In this document: in pieces, positions 15,320-24,245 of the stretch
Layout of the letters: every line of letters begins with the position of its first letter
Numbering within the stretch: the stretch's first letter is position 1
Assembly: GCA_016866735.1 (NCBI GenBank)
Contig: VGLL01000002.1
Span: 1 to 29,220, forward strand
DNA: 29,220 bases
Direction of reading: 5' to 3'
Source of the DNA: Candidatus Shapirobacteria bacterium
Lineage (GTDB): Bacteria > Patescibacteriota > Microgenomatia > VGLL01
Notes under the pieces: generated by a model
The model's database searches: none
Seen by the model: the letters and a program-made list of their open reading frames with translations, nothing else
What the model was told of the DNA's origin: nothing
Program-made: the position numbers and the translations under genes

Positions 15320-15327
15320 TAAGAACT

Positions 15328-15357
15328 ATTCTAACCGCTTCTGGCATCGTTCTTCAA
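15328..15357 (-). promoter_or_regulatory. Promoter of the DUF4012 gene (leaderless)
   Basis: On the minus strand, TTGAAG (15352-15357), 18 bases, TAGAAT (15328-15333). Eight bases separate the -10 box from the ATG. Confidence 0.5.
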
Positions 15358-15369
15358 GGATTAGTAGGG

Positions 15370-15401
15370 AAAAATTAAACCTGTCCTTGTCCGTCAAGGA
15401 C
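15370..15401 (-). terminator. Intrinsic terminator overlapping the end of the RNase HI gene
   Basis: On the minus strand, GTCCTTG and CAAGGAC pair perfectly (15383-15401, five-base loop) and are followed by AGGTTTAATTTTT. The stem is within the last codons of the gene and the T-run is just after its stop. It would end the yidC-to-rnhA transcript before the DUF4012 promoter. Confidence 0.65.
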
Positions 15402-15806
15402 CTTATTGACTTCCGCGTCGGCGAGGGTGTTTTCCTCGCGGCTGACAAGATGATAATAGATATTGCCGCCGATCGCTTGCTCTCGCTGTCTGACCTTAAC
15501 GATTAAATTTCTCAAATTCGCATCTTTAACCTTAAAAAAACCGTTGAGCTGGTTAACCACCAATTTCGCATCGAGAAAAAATTTAATTTGATAATCTGCT
15601 AATTGGGTAATTTGATAATTTTCTTTTATCCATTCCAGCCCGGCGATCACGGCCTCGTATTCGGCGACATTATTAGTGGCCCTGCCCAAAGACTTGCCAA
15701 ACCTGGCTAAAATTTTGCCTTGTTCGTCGGTAACTACGACCCCGGCTGCCGCCGGTCCCGGATTTCCCCTCGCCCCGCCATCAGTATAAACGATAATTTT
15801 TTTCAT
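15375..15806 (-). CDS. rnhA: Ribonuclease HI
   Basis: A 143-residue RNase H fold that cleaves the RNA strand of RNA-DNA hybrids such as primers and R-loops. The catalytic D-E-D-D set is present: Asp9 (VYTDGGARGNPG), Glu49 (NNVAEYEAVIAGL), Asp79 (FFLDAKLV) and Asp130 (TLADAEVN). The ATG at 15806 is chosen over an upstream in-frame start because it overlaps the VanW gene stop as ATGA and gives the normal N-terminus MKKIIVYTDGG. This points to translational coupling. It is the last gene of the yidC cluster. The lack of a basic protrusion makes it the short, plant/archaeal-like bacterial type. Confidence 0.93.
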   Translation of the reverse strand: MKKIIVYTDGGARGNPGPAAAGVVVTDEQGKILARFGKSLGRATNNVAEYEAVIAGLEWIKENYQITQLADYQIKFFLDAKLVVNQLNGFFKVKDANLRNLIVKVRQREQAIGGNIYYHLVSREENTLADAEVNKVLDGQGQV

Positions 15807-17194
15807 CTTGCGGTCGGCCCGGTTCCCCGCAGGAATACGGCCGCCCACGGGATAAAATGCGAATAAAACGATTCTTTGATCAAACTCTCTCCGTTACGTA
15901 TCACTTCTCTTTCAAAAACGGTCTTTGCGCCCCAATGGGGTTTGTCAATCTGCTTTGTTACTCCTATGGGCAGGGCCGGATCGTCCTGGTAAACTGGCTC
16001 TGGCGGCGGCTTTTGGTCCCAAATCTTCGGCTGGGTCATTTCAACCTGGCGGCCATCGCTTGTCCCGTAGAGCTCGATCGCCAACTTTTTCTTCTCCTGG
16101 TCAACCTGAGTTTGAATCAAAATATAGGCCGGCGTATCATTTTTAAATTTAAAGTCGGCCCAGGGAGGAAAGACGGTGGCGTCAATTCCGGGCAAAAAAC
16201 CACCCTGCTCGTAAAAAGAGACACGATAGCTATGCGCTCGGCGCTCAACTATAGGCACGCCTGCCGCCAGGGCTGCCCGAAAAAGGGTCGAGGAAACCTG
16301 GCAAACCCCTCCGCCGTCGTCTAAGACTGTTTTTCCTTCTTTGATGACATAGGCTTGCCGGTAGCCAGCCTCTCGGGATACTTTCCCGATCCGCTCGTTG
16401 AAAGAAAAAGTTTCTCCAGGCGCCGCCACCTGGCCATGGAGAATAAGCGAGGCAAGAAGGATATTATGGACGCGGCCGGGGATAGAATCTAAAAAATATG
16501 ACTCGCCTTTGGCCAAGAACTCTTTTATTCCCAGCCGGTTCGAATCTTCGGTTTTTACTTTGGGAAAAGCTTCCTGGGTAGAAACCGTTAATAACTTTTC
16601 CCCCTCAAGATCGCCGCCTGCGCCCAGCGAATTGATAATACCCAAAAAATCCTGCTTAGCCTTCTCCTTTAAGAAGGCCCGGCCGTTCTCCGAGGGCTGA
16701 AAGTTTTTCACTTTTTTGTCTTCAAAGACAAAAAGGGCATCTTTGGGAGAAATGCTAATCTGGCCCCCGATTGCCGCTAACAAACTCTCCAGTTTGTCTT
16801 CCGCAAAAACGAGGCGGGGGACAATTATTCTCTCCTTGGGGAAGAATAATTTCTGCCACAAGCTGACTCCCCGGGTAATTCCCCTCACTTCCTTCTTTGA
16901 TAATTCAGCCATCTTAAGCGAGAGGTCTTTTCCGCTAATTTCCCAAGCGAGGTCCTCTCCGCCGGAGGAAAAAACAAAAGCAAACTTCACTCCGGCCAGT
17001 CTTTCCTCCTGGCTGACTAAAAACTCCTCTAACTCCTTTTCCCTCCTGCCGCTCAAGTCCTGGCCCCAGACAAAAGTTTTGGCGGGAATTCTTGCTCTTG
17101 CCGCCAAAACATTAAAAAGGCCAAAAAAAGAAAGCACCAAAAAGCCCAAAACAACACCAGCCAAAAAATTCTTTAGCCTAAAAGGCAGTTTCAA
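15803..17194 (-). CDS. VanW-family protein with peptidoglycan-binding-like region
   Basis: A 463-residue exported protein with one N-terminal transmembrane helix (about 8-30). The middle part (about 40-215) resembles the PG_binding_4 type domain often found before VanW. The VanW domain (about 240-370) shows GGGVCQVSSTLFRAALAAGV (294-313), RRAHSYRV and FLPGIDATVFPPWADF. A C-terminal extension (about 400-460) with a VFEREVIRNGE strand resembles a G5-like tail. VanW proteins are found in glycopeptide-resistance clusters and widely in Gram-positives; their activity is not established, and cell-wall remodelling is an inference. The start is TTG at 17194: a perfect AGGAGG lies five bases upstream and the TTGA overlaps the flippase stop. 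Confidence 0.9.
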   Translation of the reverse strand: MKLPFRLKNFLAGVVLGFLVLSFFGLFNVLAARARIPAKTFVWGQDLSGRREKELEEFLVSQEERLAGVKFAFVFSSGGEDLAWEISGKDLSLKMAELSKKEVRGITRGVSLWQKLFFPKERIIVPRLVFAEDKLESLLAAIGGQISISPKDALFVFEDKKVKNFQPSENGRAFLKEKAKQDFLGIINSLGAGGDLEGEKLLTVSTQEAFPKVKTEDSNRLGIKEFLAKGESYFLDSIPGRVHNILLASLILHGQVAAPGETFSFNERIGKVSREAGYRQAYVIKEGKTVLDDGGGVCQVSSTLFRAALAAGVPIVERRAHSYRVSFYEQGGFLPGIDATVFPPWADFKFKNDTPAYILIQTQVDQEKKKLAIELYGTSDGRQVEMTQPKIWDQKPPPEPVYQDDPALPIGVTKQIDKPHWGAKTVFEREVIRNGESLIKESFYSHFIPWAAVFLRGTGPTAR

Positions 17195-18489
17195 AAAAAC
17201 CTCCTTTCCCTGACTATTTTAGAAATGGTCTCCGGAAAAGCAGAAAGCAGGGGGAATAGTCCCATCTTTTTAGCCAAAAAGAGGCTACCGCAGAGAAAAA
17301 CGAGGCCCTCGGTAAAGATAGTAATCACCGCTGCCGCCAGATACGAGTAGCGCGGCACAAAAATAATATTGGCAGCCAGATTAAAGATTAAGGCAAAGAG
17401 GGCTACCAGCAAGGAAAATCGCTGCTGGCCGATAGCCACCAGGGTGTAACCGGTTAGGTGATTAAAAAAGGCAATCGCCGTCGCCAAAAGCAGAACCCGG
17501 AGGGCCAAAACCGAAGGCAGGAATTGCTGGCCGGCGAGAATAGAGACAATAAGGGGCGCGGCCAAAAAAACAAAAATTGCCAGAGGAATAATCATTAGGG
17601 TCAAAAGCGCAAAAACCCGGGGGTAGAAAGATTTCAGGTCTTTTTGGGATCTGGCGAACAAGGGAAAAAAACTATTCAGTAAAAAAGCGGCCGGTAAAAC
17701 AAGATTATCATGGATTTTATAAGCTAAACCATAAATTCCTACCGGCGCCGCTCCCCAAAAATGGTTTAGGACAAAAATGTCCAGCCGATTATAGAGCGAA
17801 AAGACGACCAAAAGCCCGCCCATGGGCAAGGCCTCCGTTAAAATCCTCTTGGCGATTTTTAGATCGAGAGTAAAATCAATCCTAACCAGCCTTCGGCTTA
17901 TAAGAAAACCGCAAGCGGCGCAGATTAAGGTGCTCGCGACCCAGGAAAACATGACTAGCTCGGTCGCCGCCCGCACCTCCCCTAACCGACCGAGGCCAAA
18001 GAAAAGAAGAACGAGAAGCAGGAAAAAAAGAGAGCCAAGCACTTCGATGGCCGCCCCTATTTCTAAACGAAGCTTGCTTTGGAAAATCATTTGGAACGAA
18101 GTCTTTAGCGAAAGAAAAAGTAGGGTCAGTGAAGCGATTAACGCCGCCGCCATAATCAAGCGGAAACTGGCTAAAACAAAAATCGCCGCCACTAAAACTA
18201 AAAGGGCCAAGAGAGCCGTTCCCAGGCGCACCAAAACCATACTGCCAAAGATTCTCGGAAGGACTTTCTCGTCTTTGACTGCTTCGCGCACGGTAATAAT
18301 CGCTGTTCCCCAATCGGCTATCGAAGCAAAAAAAAGAATCGCTGTCGTTATGAAAACATAATGGCCGTAGCCGGTGGGTCCCAAAACCCGCGTCAAAATT
18401 CCGGTGGTAAGAATCGTCAGGAAGATAACAACCAGGCGAGCAAGAAGTTGGGAAAAAGTGTTAAAAGCAACTCTTTGCGAAAGATCCAT
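17191..18489 (-). CDS. Wzx/MATE-like polysaccharide flippase
   Basis: A 432-residue protein with about 12 predicted membrane helices, belonging to the MVF/polysaccharide-export superfamily. The N-terminal segment GILTRVLGPTGYGHYVFITT is the typical first-repeat signature (helix 1 to 2), and LPMGGLLVVFSLYNRLDIFV opens the second half. Such proteins flip lipid-linked oligosaccharides across the membrane. The glycosyltransferase, TylF-like methyltransferase and DUF4012 genes in the window would fit a surface-glycan pathway, but the substrate is unknown. It starts one base after the jag stop codon, and its last codons contain the Shine-Dalgarno sequence of the VanW gene. Confidence 0.9.
   Translation of the reverse strand: MDLSQRVAFNTFSQLLARLVVIFLTILTTGILTRVLGPTGYGHYVFITTAILFFASIADWGTAIITVREAVKDEKVLPRIFGSMVLVRLGTALLALLVLVAAIFVLASFRLIMAAALIASLTLLFLSLKTSFQMIFQSKLRLEIGAAIEVLGSLFFLLLVLLFFGLGRLGEVRAATELVMFSWVASTLICAACGFLISRRLVRIDFTLDLKIAKRILTEALPMGGLLVVFSLYNRLDIFVLNHFWGAAPVGIYGLAYKIHDNLVLPAAFLLNSFFPLFARSQKDLKSFYPRVFALLTLMIIPLAIFVFLAAPLIVSILAGQQFLPSVLALRVLLLATAIAFFNHLTGYTLVAIGQQRFSLLVALFALIFNLAANIIFVPRYSYLAAAVITIFTEGLVFLCGSLFLAKKMGLFPLLSAFPETISKIVRERRFF
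17200..17205 (-). promoter_or_regulatory. Strong Shine-Dalgarno deciding the VanW TTG start
   Basis: AGGAGG on the minus strand, five bases before TTG at 17194, inside the last flippase codons. It supports use of a TTG start in a stop-start overlap. Confidence 0.8.
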
Positions 18490-18490
18490 G

Positions 18491-18961
18491 CTACTTTGGC
18501 CTTGGTTTCACCACTAATCTTCTTTCTTCGCCCTCCCCCTCGGAGACAGTTTCCACGTCTTCGTGGTCGGCCAGGACCAGATGAATCACCCGCCGGTCGG
18601 CCGGCGAAAGCGAAGACAAAACCGCCGGTTGGCCCGAAAATTTAACTTTCTGGGCCGCGCTTAGGGCAAGGTCGCGAAGGCTTGCCTCCCGCTTCTCCCG
18701 CCAGTCGCCCACGTTAACTACCACCCTTATCCACTCGCCCAGTTTCCGGTAGATAATTAAGTTTAAGATCAATTGGAGGGCGCCCAGCGCCTCGCCGTGG
18801 AAACCAATCAAAAGGGCCGCGTCAGGGCTTTCTAGCTGGACTCTTACCGCTTGATTCTCCTTGTCTTCCTCTACGGAGATTTCCGCCTCAAAGCCCAAGT
18901 GCTTAATGAGCTCTTCCGTTACCTGTTTAACAACCTCAATTTTTTCGGAGCTGGCTTTCAT
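18491..18961 (-). CDS. jag: Jag/KhpB RNA-binding protein (KH + R3H)
   Basis: A 156-residue protein with a Jag-type KH domain containing the GxxG loop GFHG (53-56) and an R3H domain with RxxxH at Arg123-His127 (SPADRRVIHLVLADHEDV). KhpB binds RNA and, in Gram-positives, influences cell division and elongation together with KhpA. The Jag N-terminal domain found in longer homologues is absent; the family's short form is common in this position. The ATG overlaps the yidC stop by four bases and is preceded by the purine-rich GAGGGAG. Its place right after yidC matches the widespread rpmH-rnpA-yidD-yidC-jag order. Confidence 0.93.
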   Translation of the reverse strand: MKASSEKIEVVKQVTEELIKHLGFEAEISVEEDKENQAVRVQLESPDAALLIGFHGEALGALQLILNLIIYRKLGEWIRVVVNVGDWREKREASLRDLALSAAQKVKFSGQPAVLSSLSPADRRVIHLVLADHEDVETVSEGEGEERRLVVKPRPK

Positions 18962-19764
18962 TTTCTCCCTCTACTAATTATAGCCGAAAAACTTAAAGAA
19001 TGATTTAGGAAATACTGCTGGCCAAGCTGAAAAACGGAGAAAACCAGCCAATAAAGAACTAGGCCGGAAGGAAAGCTGAAACCGATAAAAAGAGTCATCA
19101 GAGGAAACATATAGAGCATTTGTTTTTGCATCATTGTCGCCATATCATCTTCCTTTTGGGGCGTCTTTTTCGCCTCCGCTTCTTGTTTTTTTACCACCGG
19201 ACTCATCATTTTAGAGGAGAGAAACTGAACCAGCGCCGCACCGACTAAGAATGGCCCCGGCAGGGGAGGCAGTCCGGGCAAATGGATAAGATCCGGCCGG
19301 CCCAGATCTAAATAGAGAAATTTTAGATTTATTCCCAACGTTTCTGGCAGTTGCAAAATAGGGTAGAGAACCTCATTTAGTTTTTTAACCACCTCCACGC
19401 CGTCCGGGCGCAGAACTTGCGAAAACGCCTGATAGAGGGCAATTAAAACGATAAACTGGATGATTTGCGGTAAGCACCCGGCCGCCGGATTGGCGCCGTG
19501 CCTTTGATAAAGCTCGAGCTGGGCCCGGGCAAGGGCTTGCTTATCATGCTCGTGCTTCTTCTTCAGTTTCTCCAGTTCCGGCGCCAGTTCCTGCATTTTC
19601 TTGGCTGCTTTTAATGACGGCGCAGTCAAAGGAACCATCAGGGCCCTGATGACTAAAGTGAGAGCAATAATGGCCAGGCCAAGATTCGAAAAAAGAATCT
19701 TGTAAAAAAGAATCAGGCCGTTTACTAAGGGTTGATAGAGCGCTAAATGCCAAATTTCAGACAT
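18958..19764 (-). CDS. yidC: Membrane protein insertase YidC/OxaI
   Basis: A 268-residue Oxa1-type insertase lacking the large periplasmic domain of Gram-negative YidC, as expected for a monoderm. Five hydrophobic segments are visible. The conserved hydrophilic-groove arginine is in VIRALMVPLT (about 39-40), followed by a charged coiled-coil hairpin (QELAPELEKLKKKHEHDK), then NPAAGCLPQIIQFIVLIALYQAF is split by the usual Pro and Gln positions. It inserts membrane proteins alone or with SecYEG. Its stop overlaps the jag start (ATGA). The 230-base gap to yidD is unusual for this cluster and is filled with heptamer-phased sequence; a separate promoter for yidC was not clear. Confidence 0.96.
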   Translation of the reverse strand: MSEIWHLALYQPLVNGLILFYKILFSNLGLAIIALTLVIRALMVPLTAPSLKAAKKMQELAPELEKLKKKHEHDKQALARAQLELYQRHGANPAAGCLPQIIQFIVLIALYQAFSQVLRPDGVEVVKKLNEVLYPILQLPETLGINLKFLYLDLGRPDLIHLPGLPPLPGPFLVGAALVQFLSSKMMSPVVKKQEAEAKKTPQKEDDMATMMQKQMLYMFPLMTLFIGFSFPSGLVLYWLVFSVFQLGQQYFLNHSLSFSAIISRGRK

Positions 19765-19770
19765 AGAGTT

Positions 19771-19998
19771 AAAAATTCGAAATTCGATCCTCCGACTCGG
19801 AGGACGAAATTCTATAAACTCTGAGGCGAGAAGTTAGGTTTTAGGCTAAGAGGTGAGTCAAGTTTTAAGTTGGAAGTTATAAGTCTAACTTATACCTTAC
19901 AACTCGTTCTCTTAACTCACTTCTTTAAACTTACACCTTATCTCTCACTTCTAATAATCTCCGAGTTTCGTGCTTCATGCTTCGTGCTTCGAATTTAT
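19771..19998. repeat. Heptamer-phased intergenic element with overall inverted symmetry
   Basis: The yidD-yidC gap carries degenerate 7-base units: AATTCGA twice (19774-19787), a TAAGTTN/GAAGTTA series around 19859-19886, complementary ACTTA/CTCACT-type units from about 19887 to 19956, and TGCTTCA, TGCTTCG, TGCTTCG (19971-19991). Left and right halves are roughly reverse complements, with TTCGAA-containing ends near 19774-19782 and 19987-19996, so the whole can fold into one long imperfect hairpin. A smaller perfect palindrome, TCCTCCGA-C-TCGGAGGA, is at 19788-19804. It lies within a transcribed region on the minus strand. Confidence 0.65.
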
Positions 19999-20240
19999 CT
20001 TAATGGGTCTTCTCCCCCCTTATTCCAGGGATGGCACCTGATGATTCTCCTAAGACCCAGAAGACTTCCTCGCAGTATACCATATTTTTCAATCGCCTGG
20101 TAGGTATATTCCGAACAAGTCGGCCGAAAACGACAGACCTTATCCGTCAAAAAAAGCGCCTTAAATAAGCCGGAGTCAAAAGAAAGATGCTTTTGGTAAA
20201 ACCGAATTAGAAGAAGCGCTGTCTTTTTCATCAGGATCAA
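19995..20240 (-). CDS. yidD: Membrane protein insertion efficiency factor YidD
   Basis: An 81-residue small protein with the family signature: an amphipathic N-terminus ([17 protein letters not shown]), the [19 protein letters not shown] block with both conserved cysteines, then [12 protein letters not shown]. It assists YidC-dependent insertion at the inner face of the membrane. The start is either TTG at 20240, which overlaps the rnpA stop as TTGA, or the ATG at 20231 three codons later; the difference is trivial. It sits between rnpA and yidC as in most bacteria. Confidence 0.93.
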   Translation of the reverse strand: MILMKKTALLLIRFYQKHLSFDSGLFKALFLTDKVCRFRPTCSEYTYQAIEKYGILRGSLLGLRRIIRCHPWNKGGEDPLR

Positions 20241-20581
20241 ATTAGAAATCCGTTTTGCCCGAGGGTTTGTAAAACCTCTCCCTCTACTTGCTTAAATTCC
20301 AGTCCAATCATCGTTTTCTTCACTAAAAAGACAGAATCAATTCCGGGCTTAATCTTGGCCAGATTTAAACGGACGACTTCCGCCAACAACCGTTTCAGCC
20401 GGTGTCTGACTACCGCGCGCTTATCAACCCTGGTTGAGACGACGAAACCGAAACGGGAAAATGACTGGTCTTTCCGCTCCCTTGTTAAAACGCCAAAGGA
20501 TGGGCCGTTAGTTAACTTGCCTTCCTTTTTAATGCGGCTAAATTCTAAAGAGAGGGGAAAACGATATTGTTCGGAGAGCAC
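20237..20581 (-). CDS. rnpA: Ribonuclease P protein component
   Basis: A 114-residue basic protein with the RnpA fold: [16 protein letters not shown] at the N-terminus, central strand [20 protein letters not shown] where [10 protein letters not shown] matches the RNR motif helix that binds RNase P RNA, and a final [19 protein letters not shown]. With the RNA subunit it matures tRNA 5' ends; no RNase P RNA gene is seen in the window. The start is GTG at 20581, 18 bases after rpmH. No clear Shine-Dalgarno sequence precedes it. Its stop overlaps the yidD start. Confidence 0.93.
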   Translation of the reverse strand: MLSEQYRFPLSLEFSRIKKEGKLTNGPSFGVLTRERKDQSFSRFGFVVSTRVDKRAVVRHRLKRLLAEVVRLNLAKIKPGIDSVFLVKKTMIGLEFKQVEGEVLQTLGQNGFLI

Positions 20582-20599
20582 GGATAAAATTCAAGAAAT

Positions 20600-20737
20600 T
20601 TATACAGCCAATTTCTTTCTGCCTTTTAATCTTCTTCTCTTAAGCACTCTTCTTCCCGCCAAAGTCTTGCACCTCGCCCGAAAGCCATGAGCAGCTTTTC
20701 TTTTTCGTTTTCTTGGCTGATAAGTCTGTTTGGGCAT
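20600..20737 (-). CDS. rpmH: 50S ribosomal protein L34
   Basis: A 45-residue, very basic protein: [20 protein letters not shown], then [14 protein letters not shown], the standard L34 pattern. An upstream in-frame start (20815) would add 26 residues that do not belong to the family and would overlap the restriction-enzyme gene, so ATG at 20737 is used. It has its own promoter 11 bases upstream, so the leader is at most a few bases. It heads the rpmH-rnpA-yidD group. A Cys replaces the usual Met or similar residue in the middle (RARCKTLAG). Confidence 0.96.
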   Translation of the reverse strand: MPKQTYQPRKRKRKAAHGFRARCKTLAGRRVLKRRRLKGRKKLAV

Positions 20738-20748
20738 TTCTAATTTTA

Positions 20749-20777
20749 ATCTTAGCACCCGAATTGGGAAAAAGCAA
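20749..20777 (-). promoter_or_regulatory. rpmH promoter
   Basis: On the minus strand, TTGCTT (20772-20777), 17 bases, TAAGAT (20749-20754). It lies between the restriction-enzyme stop (20787) and the rpmH start, with about 5 bases of leader. Confidence 0.6.
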
Positions 20778-20786
20778 TTTCCCGGA

Positions 20787-23700
20787 TTAAATTGTAGAGG
20801 CTTTTTGCCAAACAAGGCGAGAAATCTGTTCTTTAAGACGAGGGTCCAAAATAGAATCGGTGTAATAGTTTAGCGCCTTGCTCATTTTTGAAGCTATCTT
20901 CTCCAGTTTGGGTAAAATTTGCTTTAAATACTCGCTATCCTCTGGCAGGAAAACTTCATCCCAACCAGCTTCTAAAAAGACTTTCAAATATTTTCCTTCC
21001 TCTTCGGTCGAACAATCTACCGATTCTCTCCCCGAACTTAAACGATAATCAAGAAGCGTTTTCTCTAATTTCACCGGCCCCGCCAGCTTAGGCAATTTAA
21101 CTTTTTTAACTAGCTTTTTGGGTAAAATGTGCCTTTTATAGAAAACTCCTAGCCCGCGGGTATCGGCTTTTTTTAAGATCGTCTCCACCATTAAATCGAG
21201 TTTAAAACCGTTCTTGGTAACTTTCTTTTTCTCCACACTTTTCGCCCTCTCGATTCGCGATTTAACCAGATCAACCACCGCCCGGTAAACCTCCAGTTGC
21301 TCCTCTTCCGTCAGCCGTAAAATATCTCCCATGATAATCTGGTCAAATTTTCTACGGTCATTATTAATTTTCTTAAGCGACACATCTTGCGTGGATTTTG
21401 CTCTCAGTTCAACAAAGATGCTCCCAACTACTGTCGGCATCGCTGATTTAATTAATGCCACTTTTGTAGTGTCGATTAGTTTTGGATTTAATACTGGTAA
21501 TGGTTTAATTTCTGGGCCATAAATTAACAAAACACCTTCGCCCATTAAAGTTCTGCCATAAATTTCTGTCAGAAGAGAACCAAGCGTTGAATTTAAGACT
21601 GCTAATAGCAAGAGGTTATCATCTTTTTGTCTTGCACTAATAGTAAAAAATGTGTCACCTACAAGAACTCCTTTTTCATTAAAGAAGTAACCAAGAGTAG
21701 TGTCTACAAACCGCTTCGACAAAATGGGGTCATTTATCTCTGTTAGTTCATACCACTTCTCTCTTGGGACACAAGTTTCTCTTTCGTGAAAGCCGCGGCG
21801 TTCGCCGTCCTGGATGTACTGCAAAACATTCGTTCCTTTTAGTTCTTCTCTATCCTTATGAATCATTAAAATACGATATTTTAAGTCCCTGGGATTAACA
21901 ATAATTGATTGGCACTCTTTTGGGCTTTTAATGACATAATTTGGCAGCCAATTTCCCTTTTCATCTTGGTGCATCCAGAATTCCTTTTCGATGCCCCGCC
22001 TTTTAATTTCTTCTTCGGTTAGGTAAAAGAACTCGTTGGCGCCGGTAGTAAAACCTCGCCGTACTTCGGCAACCTCTTTTAACGGCACTAATTTATCTTT
22101 GGCTTTCTCTAAAATCTTAAAAAAGATACTTGGCGCTCTTAGATATTTGCCCCACTTCGCCCCTTCATATTTTTGGGTTTCTTTATTAAATCCTTCTTCC
22201 CAAAGCTCTTTTTGACTCTTGGGGAAGATTCTTAAATCGTCATTTTCATAAAATTCGCGATGAGCGCAAATTGTTTTTAAGAGATTATCAACTGCCGCTA
22301 ATCTTTCCGCTTGCGCTTCCCAAATGTCAGTTACGGACGGAATAAAGTGGCGCAGCGGTTTTTTGAGATAAACAAATCTCGCTAAATTCTCATCTCTTTC
22401 TTTCCTTAAGGTGTCCCCACTTGCTTTCTCTAACAAAACTATGCAGGTGTTAATGTCTGCGGCCTCAAACCACCGTTCAATCTTAGATTCAATAATCGCT
22501 ATAATTTTATAATTCTCCAGAAAAAACTCCTGCAGGCCTTTGCCGTAATCAACATCCAGCCAAGAATTAGAAACGATGAAACCAAAACGCCCGCCGTTTT
22601 GCAAAAATTTAGTGCCGTGAATGAAAAAGTAAGTGTATAAACCAGCTCTGGCGCTGATGTCTGCGATTGACGCGCCGTTGAGATCCCTCAAGGCTACGCT
22701 TATCAGATTTTCTTTATAAGACTGGCTTTCTCCAGAAATATCGCTAATATCTTCCTGTCTAGTGTAAGGGGGATTACCGACGAGGCAATCAAAATAGCGG
22801 GGGACCACTTGCTCTTTCTCTTCGTCTGACAAGACTTGCAAAAATACTTTTCTGGACGACTCAGGCAATTCCACCACTGCCTGATGATTCCCAAGCCATG
22901 CAAAAAAATCTTTCTGCACCACCCGAGGATAATTTTTCTCGACCGACAGATCGTTAATCGCTAGGTTAATGGTGGTTAAATGAGCAGGAAACTTGGCAAT
23001 GTCATTTCCCCAAAGAGTCTTTAAAATCTCTTCGTGGGCTAACATCCGATTCATCATCTTTTTATGCTGGTAGGCTCTTACCAAAAATGTGCCGGCGCCG
23101 CAAGCGGGGTCGAAAACTTTATCTTGTTCGCCCCTTAGGGCAAATTTCAAAATGATATCTGCCACATCAGGGTTAGTAAAATATTGGCCTAAAGTGCGTC
23201 TTTCCTCAAGCGGAATTAGCTTTTCAAAAATCCGGCCGATTATTTCAAAACCAATGGTTAAGAAATTATAGCGATCAAGCGCCTCGATTAAATCTTTAAT
23301 CTGATAAACAACTTCTTTGCTGTCTGGAAATGCCAGCTCGTCGATAAAATCAGCCGAATAAATTGTTTCATAATCAATGTTTTTCAGGACTTGCTCAAAA
23401 TACCCCTGCAAAAGGTGTTTGAGAATCCCGCCGTGAGTCAGGCCTTCAGGGACGGCTAACTTGTCAACAGCCGGTCTTTTTGACCTTAAAACATCATAAA
23501 AGAGAATTTTATTTACCAAAAGATAGGCAGTTTGCCTTGCCGCCCTTTCATAGTCTTCTTCTTGATAGGTGAAATTCCAGTTTTGGTCAACAAACCAGCG
23601 GGCCAGTTTTTTCGCGAAGGCCGGTTTTTGCGATTCCTGCTTGATTAAATCCTGATAATAGCGGCTTAAGATTTTTATTTTTTCATGCAGTCGGTAAATC

Positions 23701-24245
23701 AATAATTCGTCAAGCGGAAGAGGGGGAAGCAGTTTTTTACCGGTAAAATCGCCAATTAACTCCTCCAGAAATTTCTCGAGCGCTTTTTTAAAGCTGATCT
23801 GAACGCCATATTCCTCAACTAAATTAAGATCATAAATCTCTGATAAATGGTATTTACCCACAATCTGCCGTTCTTCCGGCAGGTTTTTATTAACATTTTC
23901 TGTTCTGAAAACAACTAATTCGCGGAAATTGCAGGTGGCGAAATAGGGGGCCTTGCGGGCAACCGCTTTTTCCCTGGCCGGTTCTTTAAGATTGGCAAAA
24001 TCGAAGGGGTCAAAAAACGGTTGCTTAAATTCGATGTTAATTAAAGTTCTTGTGCCTAAAGGATCAACATAGATAACGCCATCAGGCCTTTTTCTATCTA
24101 TGCCTATCTTTTCCACTCTCGCTGGCCCAAGATCATAATGCTTTTCTTTAATAGCGGTATTTACCAGATTCTCCATGACGAAAGCGGCCACGCTCCACTC
24201 TGTATGAGAATCGGCTATTTCAAAAGGACCGGGAAATTTGCTCAT
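20787..24245 (-). CDS. Type IIG-like restriction endonuclease/N6-adenine methyltransferase
   Basis: A 1152-residue single-chain enzyme of the Eco57I-like kind. The N-terminal PD-(D/E)xK nuclease shows Pro54-Asp55 (RPDGVIYVD) and Glu72-x-Lys74 (NIEFKQP). A helical linker leads to a gamma-class adenine methylase: motif X QYFTNP (354-359), motif [10 protein letters not shown] (379-387) and motif IV NPPY (491-494). The C-terminal half (about 690-1050) carries a target-recognition-like region ([20 protein letters not shown]), then a coiled basic end. It should cut unmodified and methylate one recognition sequence; the sequence cannot be read from the protein. A full AAGGAGG lies 12 bases before the ATG, within the preceding RadC-like gene that it overlaps by 26 bases. 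All catalytic motifs look intact. Confidence 0.9.
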   Translation of the reverse strand: MSKFPGPFEIADSHTEWSVAAFVMENLVNTAIKEKHYDLGPARVEKIGIDRKRPDGVIYVDPLGTRTLINIEFKQPFFDPFDFANLKEPAREKAVARKAPYFATCNFRELVVFRTENVNKNLPEERQIVGKYHLSEIYDLNLVEEYGVQISFKKALEKFLEELIGDFTGKKLLPPLPLDELLIYRLHEKIKILSRYYQDLIKQESQKPAFAKKLARWFVDQNWNFTYQEEDYERAARQTAYLLVNKILFYDVLRSKRPAVDKLAVPEGLTHGGILKHLLQGYFEQVLKNIDYETIYSADFIDELAFPDSKEVVYQIKDLIEALDRYNFLTIGFEIIGRIFEKLIPLEERRTLGQYFTNPDVADIILKFALRGEQDKVFDPACGAGTFLVRAYQHKKMMNRMLAHEEILKTLWGNDIAKFPAHLTTINLAINDLSVEKNYPRVVQKDFFAWLGNHQAVVELPESSRKVFLQVLSDEEKEQVVPRYFDCLVGNPPYTRQEDISDISGESQSYKENLISVALRDLNGASIADISARAGLYTYFFIHGTKFLQNGGRFGFIVSNSWLDVDYGKGLQEFFLENYKIIAIIESKIERWFEAADINTCIVLLEKASGDTLRKERDENLARFVYLKKPLRHFIPSVTDIWEAQAERLAAVDNLLKTICAHREFYENDDLRIFPKSQKELWEEGFNKETQKYEGAKWGKYLRAPSIFFKILEKAKDKLVPLKEVAEVRRGFTTGANEFFYLTEEEIKRRGIEKEFWMHQDEKGNWLPNYVIKSPKECQSIIVNPRDLKYRILMIHKDREELKGTNVLQYIQDGERRGFHERETCVPREKWYELTEINDPILSKRFVDTTLGYFFNEKGVLVGDTFFTISARQKDDNLLLLAVLNSTLGSLLTEIYGRTLMGEGVLLIYGPEIKPLPVLNPKLIDTTKVALIKSAMPTVVGSIFVELRAKSTQDVSLKKINNDRRKFDQIIMGDILRLTEEEQLEVYRAVVDLVKSRIERAKSVEKKKVTKNGFKLDLMVETILKKADTRGLGVFYKRHILPKKLVKKVKLPKLAGPVKLEKTLLDYRLSSGRESVDCSTEEEGKYLKVFLEAGWDEVFLPEDSEYLKQILPKLEKIASKMSKALNYYTDSILDPRLKEQISRLVWQKASTI

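Noticed and set aside
16537..16546. T-loop-like GGTTCGAATC
   Set aside because: It lies in the VanW coding frame and no cloverleaf can be built around it.
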